This document shows, piece after piece, positions 7,141 through 15,629 of a stretch of DNA of 38,423 bases; position 1 is the first letter of the stretch; the number at the start of each line of letters is the position of its first letter. The position numbers and the translations under genes were made by a program. The stretch spans positions 1 to 38,423 of the forward strand of contig JASHOI010000442.1 of the NCBI GenBank assembly GCA_030041195.1, given 5' to 3'. The notes under the pieces were generated by a model, which saw only the letters and a program-made list of their open reading frames with translations, did not search any database and was not told the origin of the DNA. This stretch comes from Streptosporangiaceae bacterium (GTDB lineage Bacteria; Actinomycetota; Actinomycetes; Streptosporangiales; Streptosporangiaceae).

Positions 7141-8964
7141 ATGACTCCGAGACGATCCGCGCGGGCTCGCGCGCTGTTGGCCGCGGCCGGCGCATTCTGC
7201 CTGCTAGTGGCCGGATGCACCGGCGGCCTCACGAGCGGCAGCTCGACGTCGGGCCCACCGGTCAAGGGAGGGACCGCTACGTTCGCGCTGGCCGTGGGCC
7301 AGGAATTCAGCTGGATCTTCCCGATCGAGAATCAGGTCAACAACGAACCGTGGGATCTCAACGTCGAGGAGGCGCTGTACCGGCCGCTGTACTTCGCGGG
7401 CGATGGCACCAGCCCGACGATCGACAATCAGCTCAGCCTGGCCTACCCGCCGGTCTGGTCGGATCACAACCAGACGGTGACAATCCACCTGAAGCACTAC
7501 CTGTGGTCGGACGGGCAGCCGGTGACGTCCCGGGATGTGGAGTTCTTCCTGAACCTGGTGCGGGCAGGCAAGTCCGAGGACGCGTGGTACGTGCCGGGCG
7601 AGCTGCCGGACAACATCCGCAGCGCAAGCTACCCGAGCCCCACCGAGGTCGTCTTGCACTTGAACCAGTCCTATAGCCAGCAGTGGTACGACGACAACCA
7701 GCTCTCCTGGATCTTCCCGCTGCCGCAGCAGGCATGGGACCGGACCAGCCTGACCGGCAAGGTCGGCGACTATGACCTGACCCCGGCCGGGGCCAAGCAG
7801 GTATGGGCCTTCTTGTACGGGCAGGCGGAGAAGGTGTCCACCTACGCGACTAACCCGCTCTGGCAAACCGTGGACGGTCCGTGGCGGCTCACCGGGTACA
7901 ACCAGGTCACCTTCGAGACCACGCTGCAGCCCAACCCCAAGTACACCGGTCCGGTGAAGGCACGCCTGGCCAAGGTCGTGATCGAAAGCGAACCCGATGA
8001 GACCGCCGAAGTGGACGCGCTGCGGTCCGGCATCCTGGACTACGGTTACCTGCCTCTCGACGACTACGGGCTGAGGGGATACCTGGAGAGCCACGGATTC
8101 ACGATCGCGCCATGGGCGCCGGAGTACTCGCAATGGGCAGAACTCGGCTACACGAGCCCTGTTTACGGCCCGCTCGTCCGTCAGCTGTACGTCCGCCAGG
8201 CGCTGCAGCATCTGGTAGACCAGCCGCTTTACCTGACAACCCTGTTCCACGGGTACGGCCAGTACACCTACGGCCCTGTGCCGAACCTCCCGGGCTCGCC
8301 GTACGTCAGCGCGGAGCAGAAGACCGACCCGGACCCGTACTCGGTAACCGCGGCGCGCCGCCTCCTCGAGGCGCATGGCTGGGCGCCGGGAGCGAACGGC
8401 TACCTGGTATGCCAGCACGCGGGCACAGGTGCCGCAGAATGCGGTGCGGGCATCGCGGCGGGCCGGGTGCTTTCCTTCAAACTGATGTACTCGACCGGGG
8501 AGCCGAGCCTGGAGGCGGAGGTGGAGGCCTACCAGACCGCGGCGAAGAGCGCGGGCGTGCAGGTTACGTTGGACCCGCAGACCGAGACCACCATGTTCTC
8601 CATCGGCGGGATCTGCCCACCGGGCCCGTGCGACTACGGGATCCTGATTTACGCGGACTGGATGTGGAACTACGGGCAGGGCGATGTTTACCCATCCGCC
8701 GACGGGATCTTCCAGACCGGCGCTGACTACTGGACGGGCGGGTATTCCTCGCCGGAGGCGGACCAGCTCATCGTCGCGGCCACCCGCAATACCGGCCTGA
8801 GTTACCTGTACGCCGAGGAGAACTACCTGTCCAGGAACATCGCCGCGCTGTGGTTCCCGACGGTCGACAATCAGATCTCGGTGGTAAGAGACACCCTGCA
8901 CGGCTGGCAGCCACAGCAGGTGTTTGCCAACGAGATGCCAGAGAACTGGTATTACACCAAATGA
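7141..8964 (+). CDS. Solute-binding lipoprotein of a peptide/nickel-type ABC importer (SBP_bac_5)
   Basis: Extracellular binding protein of 607 residues. The N-terminus is a lipoprotein signal: arginine-rich start, hydrophobic stretch from about 11, and lipobox LVAGC with C26 as the lipidated cysteine. After a Gly/Ser linker the mature domain begins with KGGTATFAL, usual for family 5 binding proteins, and has WSDGQPVTSRDVEFFLNL around 120-140. Members bind oligopeptides, metal complexes or opines. The ATG at 7141 has GAGGAGG upstream. It lies 48 bases after the amidohydrolase and before two permease genes, so it supplies substrate to that transporter. No binding pocket residue reveals the ligand. 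Confidence 0.92.
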   Translation: MTPRRSARARALLAAAGAFCLLVAGCTGGLTSGSSTSGPPVKGGTATFALAVGQEFSWIFPIENQVNNEPWDLNVEEALYRPLYFAGDGTSPTIDNQLSLAYPPVWSDHNQTVTIHLKHYLWSDGQPVTSRDVEFFLNLVRAGKSEDAWYVPGELPDNIRSASYPSPTEVVLHLNQSYSQQWYDDNQLSWIFPLPQQAWDRTSLTGKVGDYDLTPAGAKQVWAFLYGQAEKVSTYATNPLWQTVDGPWRLTGYNQVTFETTLQPNPKYTGPVKARLAKVVIESEPDETAEVDALRSGILDYGYLPLDDYGLRGYLESHGFTIAPWAPEYSQWAELGYTSPVYGPLVRQLYVRQALQHLVDQPLYLTTLFHGYGQYTYGPVPNLPGSPYVSAEQKTDPDPYSVTAARRLLEAHGWAPGANGYLVCQHAGTGAAECGAGIAAGRVLSFKLMYSTGEPSLEAEVEAYQTAAKSAGVQVTLDPQTETTMFSIGGICPPGPCDYGILIYADWMWNYGQGDVYPSADGIFQTGADYWTGGYSSPEADQLIVAATRNTGLSYLYAEENYLSRNIAALWFPTVDNQISVVRDTLHGWQPQQVFANEMPENWYYTK

Positions 8965-9012
8965 TCAGGCCGCCATCTGTGCCTGCCGCATGGGGCAAGT
9001 GAGCAGGTCGCC

Positions 9013-9954
9013 GTGATCAGCTACCTGATCCGCCGATTCGCCCAGGCCGTCCTGGTCATGCTGATCGTTTCGGTGGTCGTGTTCGTGATCCTGCACGCGC
9101 TGCCGGGCGGGCTGGTCCGTGCGCAACTCGGGCCGCGGGCCTCGACCTACTCGGTGGACCAGCTGGAGCGCACCGAGGGGCTGCTCAAGCCGCTCCCGGT
9201 GCAGTTTGGCATCTGGCTGCTGCACCTGCTGGAGGGCAACTTCGGCTTCTCCTACAAGCTGAACCAGCCAGTTGCCGGGCTGCTCGCGCACTACCTGCCA
9301 CGCACCTTGCTACTCGTCGGGATCTCCTCGGTCCTCACGGTCGCGATCGGGGTGCCAATGGGACTCTGGCAGGGCTACCGGCGGAACAAGCCTGACGACC
9401 ACGCGCTGAGCGCGTCCATGCTCGTCCTGTACGCGATGCCGGACTTCCTGCTCGGCGTGATCCTCATCATCCTGCTGAGCCTCGACCTGCCCGTCCTGCC
9501 ATCCACCGCGACCTCGTTCGGAGCCAGCCTGCCGACCGACGTCAGCGTGCTGGTACTTCCGATAGCCGCGCTGACGCTCGGCAACGTGAGTTACTACAGC
9601 CGGTACATGCGGTCATCGGTGATCGACAACATGCTCGAGGACTACGTCAGGACCGCTCGCGCCAAGGGCAACTCACCGCGCCGGGTGCTGGTCAAGCATG
9701 TGCTGCGCAACTCACTCAGCAGCACCATCACAAACATCGGCCTCACCCTGCCTTATGTGTTCTCGGGAGCCCTGATCATCGAGGAGCTGTTCAACTTCCC
9801 CGGAATCGGCCTGCTGTTCTGGAACGCATCGCAGTCCCGCGACTACCCAGTGCTGCTCGGCGTCGTACTGGTGGTTACCGCCTCGGTCGTGGTGGGCTCG
9901 CTGCTGGCCGACATCGGGTACGCGATCATCGATCCCCGGGTGCGCTATGCCTGA
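9013..9954 (+). CDS. ABC importer permease, DppB type
   Basis: Integral membrane permease of 313 residues with about six membrane spans. The N-terminus YLIRRFAQAVLVMLIVSVVV is the standard DppB/OppB first helix. The EAA-type cytoplasmic loop contacting the ATPase lies at about 210-233 (DYVRTARAKGNSPRRVLVKH), and the end ADIGYAIIDPRVRY is also typical. The GTG start at 9013 follows GAGCAGG. The first 46 bases after the binding-protein stop hold no gene. Its 3' end overlaps the second permease by 8 bases, so the two are translated together. Confidence 0.93.
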   Translation: MISYLIRRFAQAVLVMLIVSVVVFVILHALPGGLVRAQLGPRASTYSVDQLERTEGLLKPLPVQFGIWLLHLLEGNFGFSYKLNQPVAGLLAHYLPRTLLLVGISSVLTVAIGVPMGLWQGYRRNKPDDHALSASMLVLYAMPDFLLGVILIILLSLDLPVLPSTATSFGASLPTDVSVLVLPIAALTLGNVSYYSRYMRSSVIDNMLEDYVRTARAKGNSPRRVLVKHVLRNSLSSTITNIGLTLPYVFSGALIIEELFNFPGIGLLFWNASQSRDYPVLLGVVLVVTASVVVGSLLADIGYAIIDPRVRYA

Positions 9955-10876
9955 ACTGCCCGCCGGCATGGCGGCGCCGAGCACCGGGGTCGGGCCCGAG
10001 ACGCTGGCCGGCCGGGCCGGGCACCGGTCGGTCCGGCGGCTCGGCGGCGCGATCAGCACCGCCCGGCAGAACAAGCTCGCGGTGGCCGGCCTGGTAACCG
10101 CGATCGTCCTGACCCTGTTCTGCTTCGTCGGCCCGCTCGTCTACCACAGCAACGAAACGAGCACCAACCTGATACTGGCCAACCTGCCGCCGGCAGCCGG
10201 ACGCCCGCTGGGCACGACCCCCGAGGGCCGGGACGAACTTGGCCAGCTGATGGTCGGCGGCCAGAGCACGCTCGAGGTCGGCTTCGCGGTGGCCATCCTC
10301 GGCACCGCGTTCGGCATGATCTGGGGCGCGATCTCCGGCTACATCGGCGGAATCGTTGACGCCTTCCTGATGCGCATAGTTGACGCGCTGCTCGCTATCC
10401 CGTTCCTGTTCTTCGTCGTGCTGCTGGCCTCGATAACCACGCCGACCCTGGTCATCATCATCCTGGCGATCACCGCGGCAAGCTGGCAGTCCACCGCACG
10501 GCTGGTTCGGGGCGAGGTCCTCAGCCTGCGTACCCGCGACTACGTCGACGTAAGCCGGCAAATGGGCGCACGGCACGTCCATGTGGTCTTCCGCCACCTG
10601 CTGCCCAACGTCATCGGCACCGTGGTCGTCACCGCCACGCTGAGCATGGCGGACGCGATCCTCATCTACGCCGCGGTGGCGTTCCTCGGGCTGAGCGTGC
10701 CGCCTCCCGCCACCAGCTGGGGCGACCTCCTCACCACCGGCATCGACAACCTGTTCAACGGCTACTGGTGGCAACTCTGGCCACCAGCGTTCGCGATCGT
10801 GCTCATCGTGCTCGCCGTCAACCTTCTCGGCGACGGCATGCATGACATGGTCGAGCACCGGCTCGACCGCCGCTAG
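9947..10876 (+). CDS. ABC importer permease, DppC type
   Basis: Second permease, 309 residues. After a poorly conserved cytoplasmic segment of about 40 residues comes the first span (46-66), then LGTTPEGRDELGQLMVGGQ at 88-106, the DppC hallmark before the core domain. The EAA loop is DYVDVSRQMGARHVHVVFRH at 198-217. The protein ends with NLLGDGMHDMVEHRLDRR, typical of the subfamily. The start overlaps the DppB gene by 8 bases. The usual DppD and DppF ATPase genes do not follow: the next gene is an amidase. The transporter must therefore borrow ATPases coded elsewhere, or it is incomplete. Confidence 0.93.
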   Translation: MPELPAGMAAPSTGVGPETLAGRAGHRSVRRLGGAISTARQNKLAVAGLVTAIVLTLFCFVGPLVYHSNETSTNLILANLPPAAGRPLGTTPEGRDELGQLMVGGQSTLEVGFAVAILGTAFGMIWGAISGYIGGIVDAFLMRIVDALLAIPFLFFVVLLASITTPTLVIIILAITAASWQSTARLVRGEVLSLRTRDYVDVSRQMGARHVHVVFRHLLPNVIGTVVVTATLSMADAILIYAAVAFLGLSVPPPATSWGDLLTTGIDNLFNGYWWQLWPPAFAIVLIVLAVNLLGDGMHDMVEHRLDRR

Positions 10877-10964
10877 GCTCGCCGTCCTTATCTGCCCGCC
10901 TGCCAGGACTGGATCGCGCTCGTCGCCCCTGGCGGCCCGCACGCGTTCTGGCCAGAATGAGCCG

Positions 10965-12083
10965 GTGACTACCTATATCCGACGACTCGACCAGCCGGGC
11001 AGCGGGCCGCGCATCGCGGTCAAGGATGTCATCGACATCGCGGGAGTGCCGACGACCGCGGGATGCAGGGCGGTCGCCGCGACGGCCGAGCCCGCCGCGC
11101 GCGACGCGGCGTGCATGGCCGGGACGCGGGCCGCCGACGCGGCCATCGTCGGCAAGGCCAACATGCATGAGCTGGCGTTCGGCGCCTCCGGCGTCAACCA
11201 ATGGTTCGGCACCCCGGTCAACCCGCTCGATCCGGCGCTGCTGCCCGGGGGCTCGTCGAGCGGGTCCGCGGTCGCGGTGGCCGAAGGCTCGGCGGACATC
11301 GGCTACGGCACGGACACCGGCTGCTCGGTGCGGGTCCCTGCGGCGTTCTGCGGAGTGTCCGCGCTGAAGACCACGTTCGGCCGGATCAGCGTCGACGGCG
11401 TGTGGCCGCTGGCGCCGAGCCTGGACACCGTCGGCCCGATCGCCGCGGACGTGGCCGGCCTCACGGCCGGCATGGCGCTGCTCGAACCCGGCTTCGCGGT
11501 CACGCACAGCCCGGCAACCCGCGTTGGCCGGCTGCGCCCGCCGTCCGACGAACTCGACCCTCGCGTCGACGCGGCCGTCGACGCCGCGCTCCGGGCGAGC
11601 GGCCTGGAGACCGTCGAGCTTGACCCGGTGGACTGGGCGGACGCGCTGGCGCAGACCTACGTGCTGACCGGCAGCGAGGCCGCCGAGCTGCACGCGCGGC
11701 TGATGGCCGCACAAGACGGCGTCAGCGACCCGGTCCGGGCGTTGCTGGAGACCGGCGCGAGAGTCACCGCGGACCAGCGCAGCGCGGCCCGCGCCTGCCA
11801 GCTCCGCTGGACGGCGCTGCTGGCCGGGATCCTCGGCCGGGTAGACGTGATCGCGCTGCCGACCGTGCCGTTCTTTCCGCCGCCGCTCACCGAAGCCGAG
11901 CAGCACGACTTCCCGCAGTTCGCCGCGCCGGTCAACCTGGCTGGCCTGCCGGCCCTGGCGCTGCCGGTGCCCAGCGCGCACCGGCTTCCCGCCAGCCTGC
12001 AGCTGATCGGGCCCTCCGGTGGCGAGGAGTTGCTCCTCGCCACCGGAGCGCTGGTCGAATCGGCCGCCGGCTACAAGCGCTAG
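10965..12083 (+). CDS. Amidase-signature-family amidase
   Basis: Hydrolase of 372 residues from the amidase signature family, which cleaves carboxamides with a Ser-cisSer-Lys triad. The triad is visible: K20 in AVKD, the cis-serine in PGGSSSGS (about S97), and nucleophile S121 in GTDTGCSVRVPA, where the usual GGS is GCS. The protein is shorter than the common 450-500 residues, with a reduced C-terminal half. The GTG at 10965 is chosen because it begins the conserved region; an open frame extends upstream without a plausible start. It follows the permease by 88 bases and may share the operon, which would supply an intracellular amidase for the imported compound. Its stop overlaps that of the convergent phosphatase (CTAG). 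Confidence 0.88.
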   Translation: MTTYIRRLDQPGSGPRIAVKDVIDIAGVPTTAGCRAVAATAEPAARDAACMAGTRAADAAIVGKANMHELAFGASGVNQWFGTPVNPLDPALLPGGSSSGSAVAVAEGSADIGYGTDTGCSVRVPAAFCGVSALKTTFGRISVDGVWPLAPSLDTVGPIAADVAGLTAGMALLEPGFAVTHSPATRVGRLRPPSDELDPRVDAAVDAALRASGLETVELDPVDWADALAQTYVLTGSEAAELHARLMAAQDGVSDPVRALLETGARVTADQRSAARACQLRWTALLAGILGRVDVIALPTVPFFPPPLTEAEQHDFPQFAAPVNLAGLPALALPVPSAHRLPASLQLIGPSGGEELLLATGALVESAAGYKR

Positions 12084-13711
12084 CCGGCGAAGCCGCTGCG
12101 GCGCACCAGCGTGACGCTGTCCATCACGGTCGGGCTGGCGATGCTGGTGATCCCGCTGCTGGTCTGGGTCGGGTCGATGGCCCGGACCAGGATGCTGGTC
12201 TCGCCGCCGGGGTACCGCGGGGCCTGGACGTCCAGGACGATGAAGCTCCAGTTAGCGTGGCGGTAGGCGGAGTAGTCGAGCACCGGGTCGGTGACGTCCA
12301 CGGCGGTGCCGGTGCCGCCGTCGGCGGTGTCGGTGCCGGTCCACTCCCAGATCAGCGGCGGGCCGGACGCGTTGGCCGGGTCGCCGCCGCCGACCGGCCC
12401 GTACCAGCCGGTGTACAGGTCCTGGCCGCCGCCGCCCGCGCAGATGTACGTGGTGCCGTCGGAGGCCGGGTTGACGGTGCCGCCGGATGGCACCGCCTTG
12501 GTGACGTCGCCGCCGCGGATCGGGTAGCTGCGCTCGTAGGCGTGGACGTGGCCGCTGACCACCAGGTCGACCTGGTAACGGTCGAACAGGCTCTGCCACA
12601 CGTCGCGGATCCCGCCGTCCGAGCCGTGCGTGGTGTTGCTGCTGAACACGCAGTTGTGGAAGCCGACGATGATGAAGTCGATCCCCGAGAACGGTGCCCG
12701 GAAGCGCGCGAGCTGCTCGGTCAGCCAGGCCGTCTGCTTGCCCTCGGTGTAGCCGTTGTTGTCGGACAGCTCGGCCGACAGGTCGTTGCCGTCAAGCTGG
12801 ATGACGGCCACGTTGCCGTAGCTGAACGCCTTGACCACCGGGGAGCCGGTGACCGACTGCGGGGCGTACGCCTGCGGGAACCTGGTGGTGAACCCGACGT
12901 AGCCGAAGTTGGCGAGCGGTTCCATCTCGTGGTTGCCGACCCCGACCTGCCACGGGATCGACTGCGCGGCGACCGGGCCGACGATGCCCAGGTAGGCGTC
13001 CCAGTTGGCCGGGCTGAAGTCGCTGACGCCGGTCGGCACGCCGTTGGTGTAGTAGCCGGAGCCGTCGCCGGCGTAGCTGAGGTCGCCGACCACCACGTTG
13101 AACCTCGGCCGCAGCGCGGCGATGACCTGCGCTATCGGCAGGCTGCTCTCGTCGCTGGTCGCCTCGTCGCCGACCATGGTGAAGCGGAAGTCGCTCGGGC
13201 CGGGGGCGGCGGTGGTGAAGGTGACGTCCGGGCTCCAGTTCACCCCGTCGTTGCTCACCGAGTAGTGGTAGGTCGTGTTCGGGAACAGGCCGGACAGCAG
13301 CGCATTGTTGTACACGGTGTCCTCGGCCGGCTCGCCGCTGATCGCGGGAACCGGCACCTGGCCGGAGAACGCGGCGTGCTCGATCCTGCCGTAGCCGCCG
13401 TCAAGGCCCCAGCGGACCTGCGGATTCGGAACGGCAGCCGCCGGGCCGCCGGCGGCACCCGCCGACCACGAGACGTACATCTGCCTGGTGGGGTCGGGGC
13501 CGTAGGCGATCCATTGCGGCGCCGACGCGGTGGAAGCGGAGGCCGAGGACTGGCGCCAGAACAGCGGACCCGCGGCAGCGGCGAGGCCAAGGACGCCGGC
13601 ACCCTTCAGCACGGACCGCCGGCGGTACCGCGCCTTCAGGTAGTCGTGCATTTCCTGCACGGTCATGTCTTTGACGAGCTTCTCCGGTATTTCACCGTAA
13701 GGGGTTTCCAT
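12080..13711 (-). CDS. Tat-exported purple acid phosphatase-like metallophosphoesterase
   Basis: Secreted phosphohydrolase of 543 residues. The N-terminus carries a twin-arginine signal (RRRSVLKG at 30-37, then an alanine-rich hydrophobic stretch to about 50). A fibronectin-like domain (about 64-168) precedes the metallophosphoesterase domain, as in purple acid phosphatases. Metal motifs: MVGDEA (179-184), GDLSYA (209-214), GVGNHE (257-262), VGFHN (349-353) and GHVHAYERS (387-395). The first block has GDEA where GDxG is usual. Likely role: phosphate release from organic esters outside the cell. The start at ATG 13711 gives the signal peptide; the frame runs open to 14167 but that part is antisense to the VOC gene. 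Confidence 0.92.
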   Translation of the reverse strand: METPYGEIPEKLVKDMTVQEMHDYLKARYRRRSVLKGAGVLGLAAAAGPLFWRQSSASASTASAPQWIAYGPDPTRQMYVSWSAGAAGGPAAAVPNPQVRWGLDGGYGRIEHAAFSGQVPVPAISGEPAEDTVYNNALLSGLFPNTTYHYSVSNDGVNWSPDVTFTTAAPGPSDFRFTMVGDEATSDESSLPIAQVIAALRPRFNVVVGDLSYAGDGSGYYTNGVPTGVSDFSPANWDAYLGIVGPVAAQSIPWQVGVGNHEMEPLANFGYVGFTTRFPQAYAPQSVTGSPVVKAFSYGNVAVIQLDGNDLSAELSDNNGYTEGKQTAWLTEQLARFRAPFSGIDFIIVGFHNCVFSSNTTHGSDGGIRDVWQSLFDRYQVDLVVSGHVHAYERSYPIRGGDVTKAVPSGGTVNPASDGTTYICAGGGGQDLYTGWYGPVGGGDPANASGPPLIWEWTGTDTADGGTGTAVDVTDPVLDYSAYRHANWSFIVLDVQAPRYPGGETSILVRAIDPTQTSSGITSIASPTVMDSVTLVRRSGFAG

Positions 13712-13804
13712 GGCTGCTGACCGTAAAGGTCGGAAATGAACGGCCCCTTGCCCGGCGGCATCGGTCTGGCAAAGAGGTCCGATCAAACTGCGAGGATGGT
13801 GGGC

Positions 13805-14224
13805 ATGGACGTGTTGAGCAGCCGGGTTCTGCTGCGCCCCACGGACCTCGCCCGCAGCCGCCGCTTCTACCGGGACGTGCTGGGCCTGGCGGTCGCCAGG
13901 GAGTTCGGGTCCCCGGCCGATCCCGGCACGGTGTTCTTTCTCGGCTCCGGGTTCCTGGAGGTGTCCGGGCACGCCGCGGGCCCGCCGGGGCAGTCGATGA
14001 TGCTCTGGCTCCAGGTGCGGGACGTGCACGCCGAGCACGAGCGGCTCGCCGCGGCCGGCGTCCGCGTCCTTCGCGAGCCGGTGACCGAGTTCTGGGGCCT
14101 TATTGAGATGTGGATCGAGGACCCGGACGGCGTCCGGATCGTCCTGGTCGAGGTTCCAGCGGACCACCCGCTGCGCCGTGACCAGCGGGGTCTCAGCCCC
14201 TCTTCTCCCGCACCTGGCGCTTGA
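13805..14224 (+). CDS. VOC-family (glyoxalase/bleomycin-resistance fold) protein
   Basis: Small protein of 139 residues with two beta-alpha-beta-beta-beta modules. Recognisable parts are LRPTDLARSRRFYRDVLGL at 10-28, a central WLQVRDVHAEHERLAAAGV, and EDPDGVRIVLVEV near the end, all typical of VOC proteins. They include dioxygenases, isomerases and drug-binding proteins, and the metal ligands are not clear enough to choose. The start is uncertain: ATG 13805 is preferred, with ATG 13796 nine bases upstream as alternative. The gene is divergent from the phosphatase. Its last 32 bases overlap the 3' end of the opposite-strand sufE gene. Confidence 0.82.
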   Translation: MDVLSSRVLLRPTDLARSRRFYRDVLGLAVAREFGSPADPGTVFFLGSGFLEVSGHAAGPPGQSMMLWLQVRDVHAEHERLAAAGVRVLREPVTEFWGLIEMWIEDPDGVRIVLVEVPADHPLRRDQRGLSPSSPAPGA

Positions 14225-14636
14225 TCCGGGCCAGCATCGCGGCCATGCCGCGCAGCCGCAGCGGGCTCACCAGGTCCTGGAGCCCGAGCCGGCTCGGGAA
14301 CTCGCCCGGCGTGTCCAGCACCTCCTCCGCGGCGAGCCCGTCGAGCCCGGCGTGCAGGATGCCGGCGAAGCCCCGGGTCGTCGGCGCCTCCCTGGGCGCG
14401 TCAAAGAACAGGTGAACGACCTCGTCGGCGTCCACCTCGACGGCCAGAAACAGCGGCGATTGGCACTCGGGCACCTGCTCGAGCAGGTCATGGTGGTCCG
14501 CGTACCGCGCCGGGAGCGCCGGCAGGTCCTGGGAGAACTCGAGCAGCAGCTGCAGCCGCTGCGAGTCCGGCATCGCCGTGAAGTCCTCGGCGATCTCCTG
14601 CAGCCGGGGGTGCAGCGTGCCGGCGTCCGCGGTCAC
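14193..14636 (-). CDS. sufE: SufE-family sulfur acceptor
   Basis: Protein of 147 residues of the SufE/CsdE family, which takes persulfide sulfur from a donor enzyme and stimulates sulfur delivery for iron-sulfur cluster assembly. The acceptor cysteine is C58 in [10 protein letters not shown], and the C-terminal half has [13 protein letters not shown] residues ([14 protein letters not shown]) usual in the family. The start is GTG 14636, overlapping the stop of the sulfurtransferase gene as GTGA and preceded by GGAGGGGAGAGG. Translational coupling with SseA points to a sulfurtransferase-SufE pair, without a cysteine desulfurase beside it. An upstream in-frame start is possible but would only extend into the sulfurtransferase. 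Confidence 0.9.
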   Translation of the reverse strand: MTADAGTLHPRLQEIAEDFTAMPDSQRLQLLLEFSQDLPALPARYADHHDLLEQVPECQSPLFLAVEVDADEVVHLFFDAPREAPTTRGFAGILHAGLDGLAAEEVLDTPGEFPSRLGLQDLVSPLRLRGMAAMLARIKRQVREKRG

Positions 14637-15514
14637 GGTTCCTCTCCCCTCCGGATCGGCACCCGGACCGAGTTTCCCCACTCGGTCCACGACCCGTCGT
14701 AGTTGCGCACGTGCGGGTAGCCCAGCAGGTGGTGCAGCACGAACCAGGTGTGGCTGGAACGCTCTCCGATCCGGCAGTAGACCACGACGTCGTCGTCGGG
14801 GCGCAGGCCCGCCTCATCCTGGTAGATCGCCTCGAGTTCCTTGCGGGAACGGAACGTCGCGTCTTCGGCCGCCGCACGGGCCCACGGAATGTTCCTGGCG
14901 CCGGGGATGTGGCCGCCCCGCACCGCGCCCTCCTGCGGGTAGTCGGGCATGTGCAGCAGTTCGCCGGTGTACTCCCCGGGAGAGCGCACGTCGATCAGGG
15001 GCAAGCCGAGGTGCGCCACGACCTGGTCACGGAACGCCCGCACGCCGGCGTCGTCGCGCTCGACCACCGGGTAGTCGCCGCGGGACCGCTGCGGGACCTC
15101 GGTGCTCAGCGGCCGGCCCTCGGCGGTCCACTTGGCCCGGCCGCCGTCGAGCAGGCGCAGGTCCGGGTGGCCGAACAGGGTGCACACCCACAGCGCATAC
15201 GCCGCCCACCAGTTGTTGCGGTCGCCGTACAGCACCAGCGTGGTATCCCGGCTGATCCCCTTCTCCGCCATCAGCCGCGCGAAGTCCACGCCATGGACGT
15301 AGTCACGGGTCACCGGGTCGTTGAGCTCGGTGTGCCAGTCGAGCTTGACCGCTCCGGGGATGTGGCCGGTCTCGTAGAGCAGCACGTCCTCGTCGGACTC
15401 GGCGACGACAAGGCTGGGATCGTCCAGGTGCTGGGCCAGCCAATCGGTGCTGACCAGCACCTCCGGCCGCGCGTACTCCTGGAACTTCGATGCGGAATCG
15501 TAGGGCAGCGCCAT
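14633..15514 (-). CDS. sseA: SseA-type sulfurtransferase (tandem rhodanese)
   Basis: Two-domain rhodanese of 293 residues that moves sulfane sulfur to a thiol acceptor. The N-terminal domain is the inactive one, with [10 protein letters not shown] (95-104) and D98 in place of cysteine. The C-terminal domain keeps catalytic C247 in [13 protein letters not shown], whose loop CRIGERSS is of the thiosulfate type. The conserved linkers GHIPGA (50-55 and 201-206) and RSPGEYTGE (177-185) are present. The start at ATG 15514 is supported by GCGGAGG six bases upstream. The stop overlaps the sufE start, so sulfur transfer to SufE is likely. It is divergent from the MarR-GNAT gene. Confidence 0.92.
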   Translation of the reverse strand: MALPYDSASKFQEYARPEVLVSTDWLAQHLDDPSLVVAESDEDVLLYETGHIPGAVKLDWHTELNDPVTRDYVHGVDFARLMAEKGISRDTTLVLYGDRNNWWAAYALWVCTLFGHPDLRLLDGGRAKWTAEGRPLSTEVPQRSRGDYPVVERDDAGVRAFRDQVVAHLGLPLIDVRSPGEYTGELLHMPDYPQEGAVRGGHIPGARNIPWARAAAEDATFRSRKELEAIYQDEAGLRPDDDVVVYCRIGERSSHTWFVLHHLLGYPHVRNYDGSWTEWGNSVRVPIRRGEEP

Positions 15515-15611
15515 GACCAACCTCCGCTTAAGCCGATGCGTGAATCATCCAAGAGCCCTGAACGCAACGCTACAGCTCAGCCTTCCCGGCAGGCCGACTC
15601 TGGCACGGTTG

Positions 15612-15627
15612 TCTGACTAGAGTCAGA
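15612..15627. promoter_or_regulatory. Inverted repeat, candidate MarR operator
   Basis: Seven-base arms TCTGACT and AGTCAGA flank a two-base centre (AG). The repeat ends two bases before the ATG of the MarR-GNAT gene and covers its predicted -10 box, so binding there would block transcription. Size and position fit a MarR dimer site and autoregulation. It could also affect the divergent sulfurtransferase gene. A repeat with these arms and spacing is expected about twice by chance in 38 kb. Confidence 0.45.
15618..15623 (+). promoter_or_regulatory. Candidate -10 box of a leaderless transcript
   Basis: TAGAGT ends six bases before ATG 15630, which would put the transcription start on the A of the start codon. 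There is no Shine-Dalgarno sequence before this ATG. Leaderless mRNAs with this geometry are common in actinobacteria. I see no convincing -35. Confidence 0.4.
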
Positions 15628-15629
15628 GA

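Noticed and set aside
7204..8901. Long open frame antisense to the binding lipoprotein
   Set aside because: It has no recognisable domain, and its composition is what the opposite strand of a GC-rich gene gives. The sense gene has clear family motifs.
8990..9016. Eight-codon ORF (MGQVSRSP) ending in the start of the first permease
   Set aside because: It has no ribosome site and is short enough to arise by chance. I did not treat it as a leader peptide, unlike 16751-16819.
10946..10957. Perfect 12-base palindrome TTCTGGCCAGAA just before the amidase start
   Set aside because: About nine perfect 12-base palindromes are expected by chance in a window of this size, and no promoter is visible around it.
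13712..14167. N-terminal extension of the phosphatase
   Set aside because: It would lie antisense to the VOC gene and place the Tat signal in the middle of the protein. ATG 13711 gives a normal exported protein.
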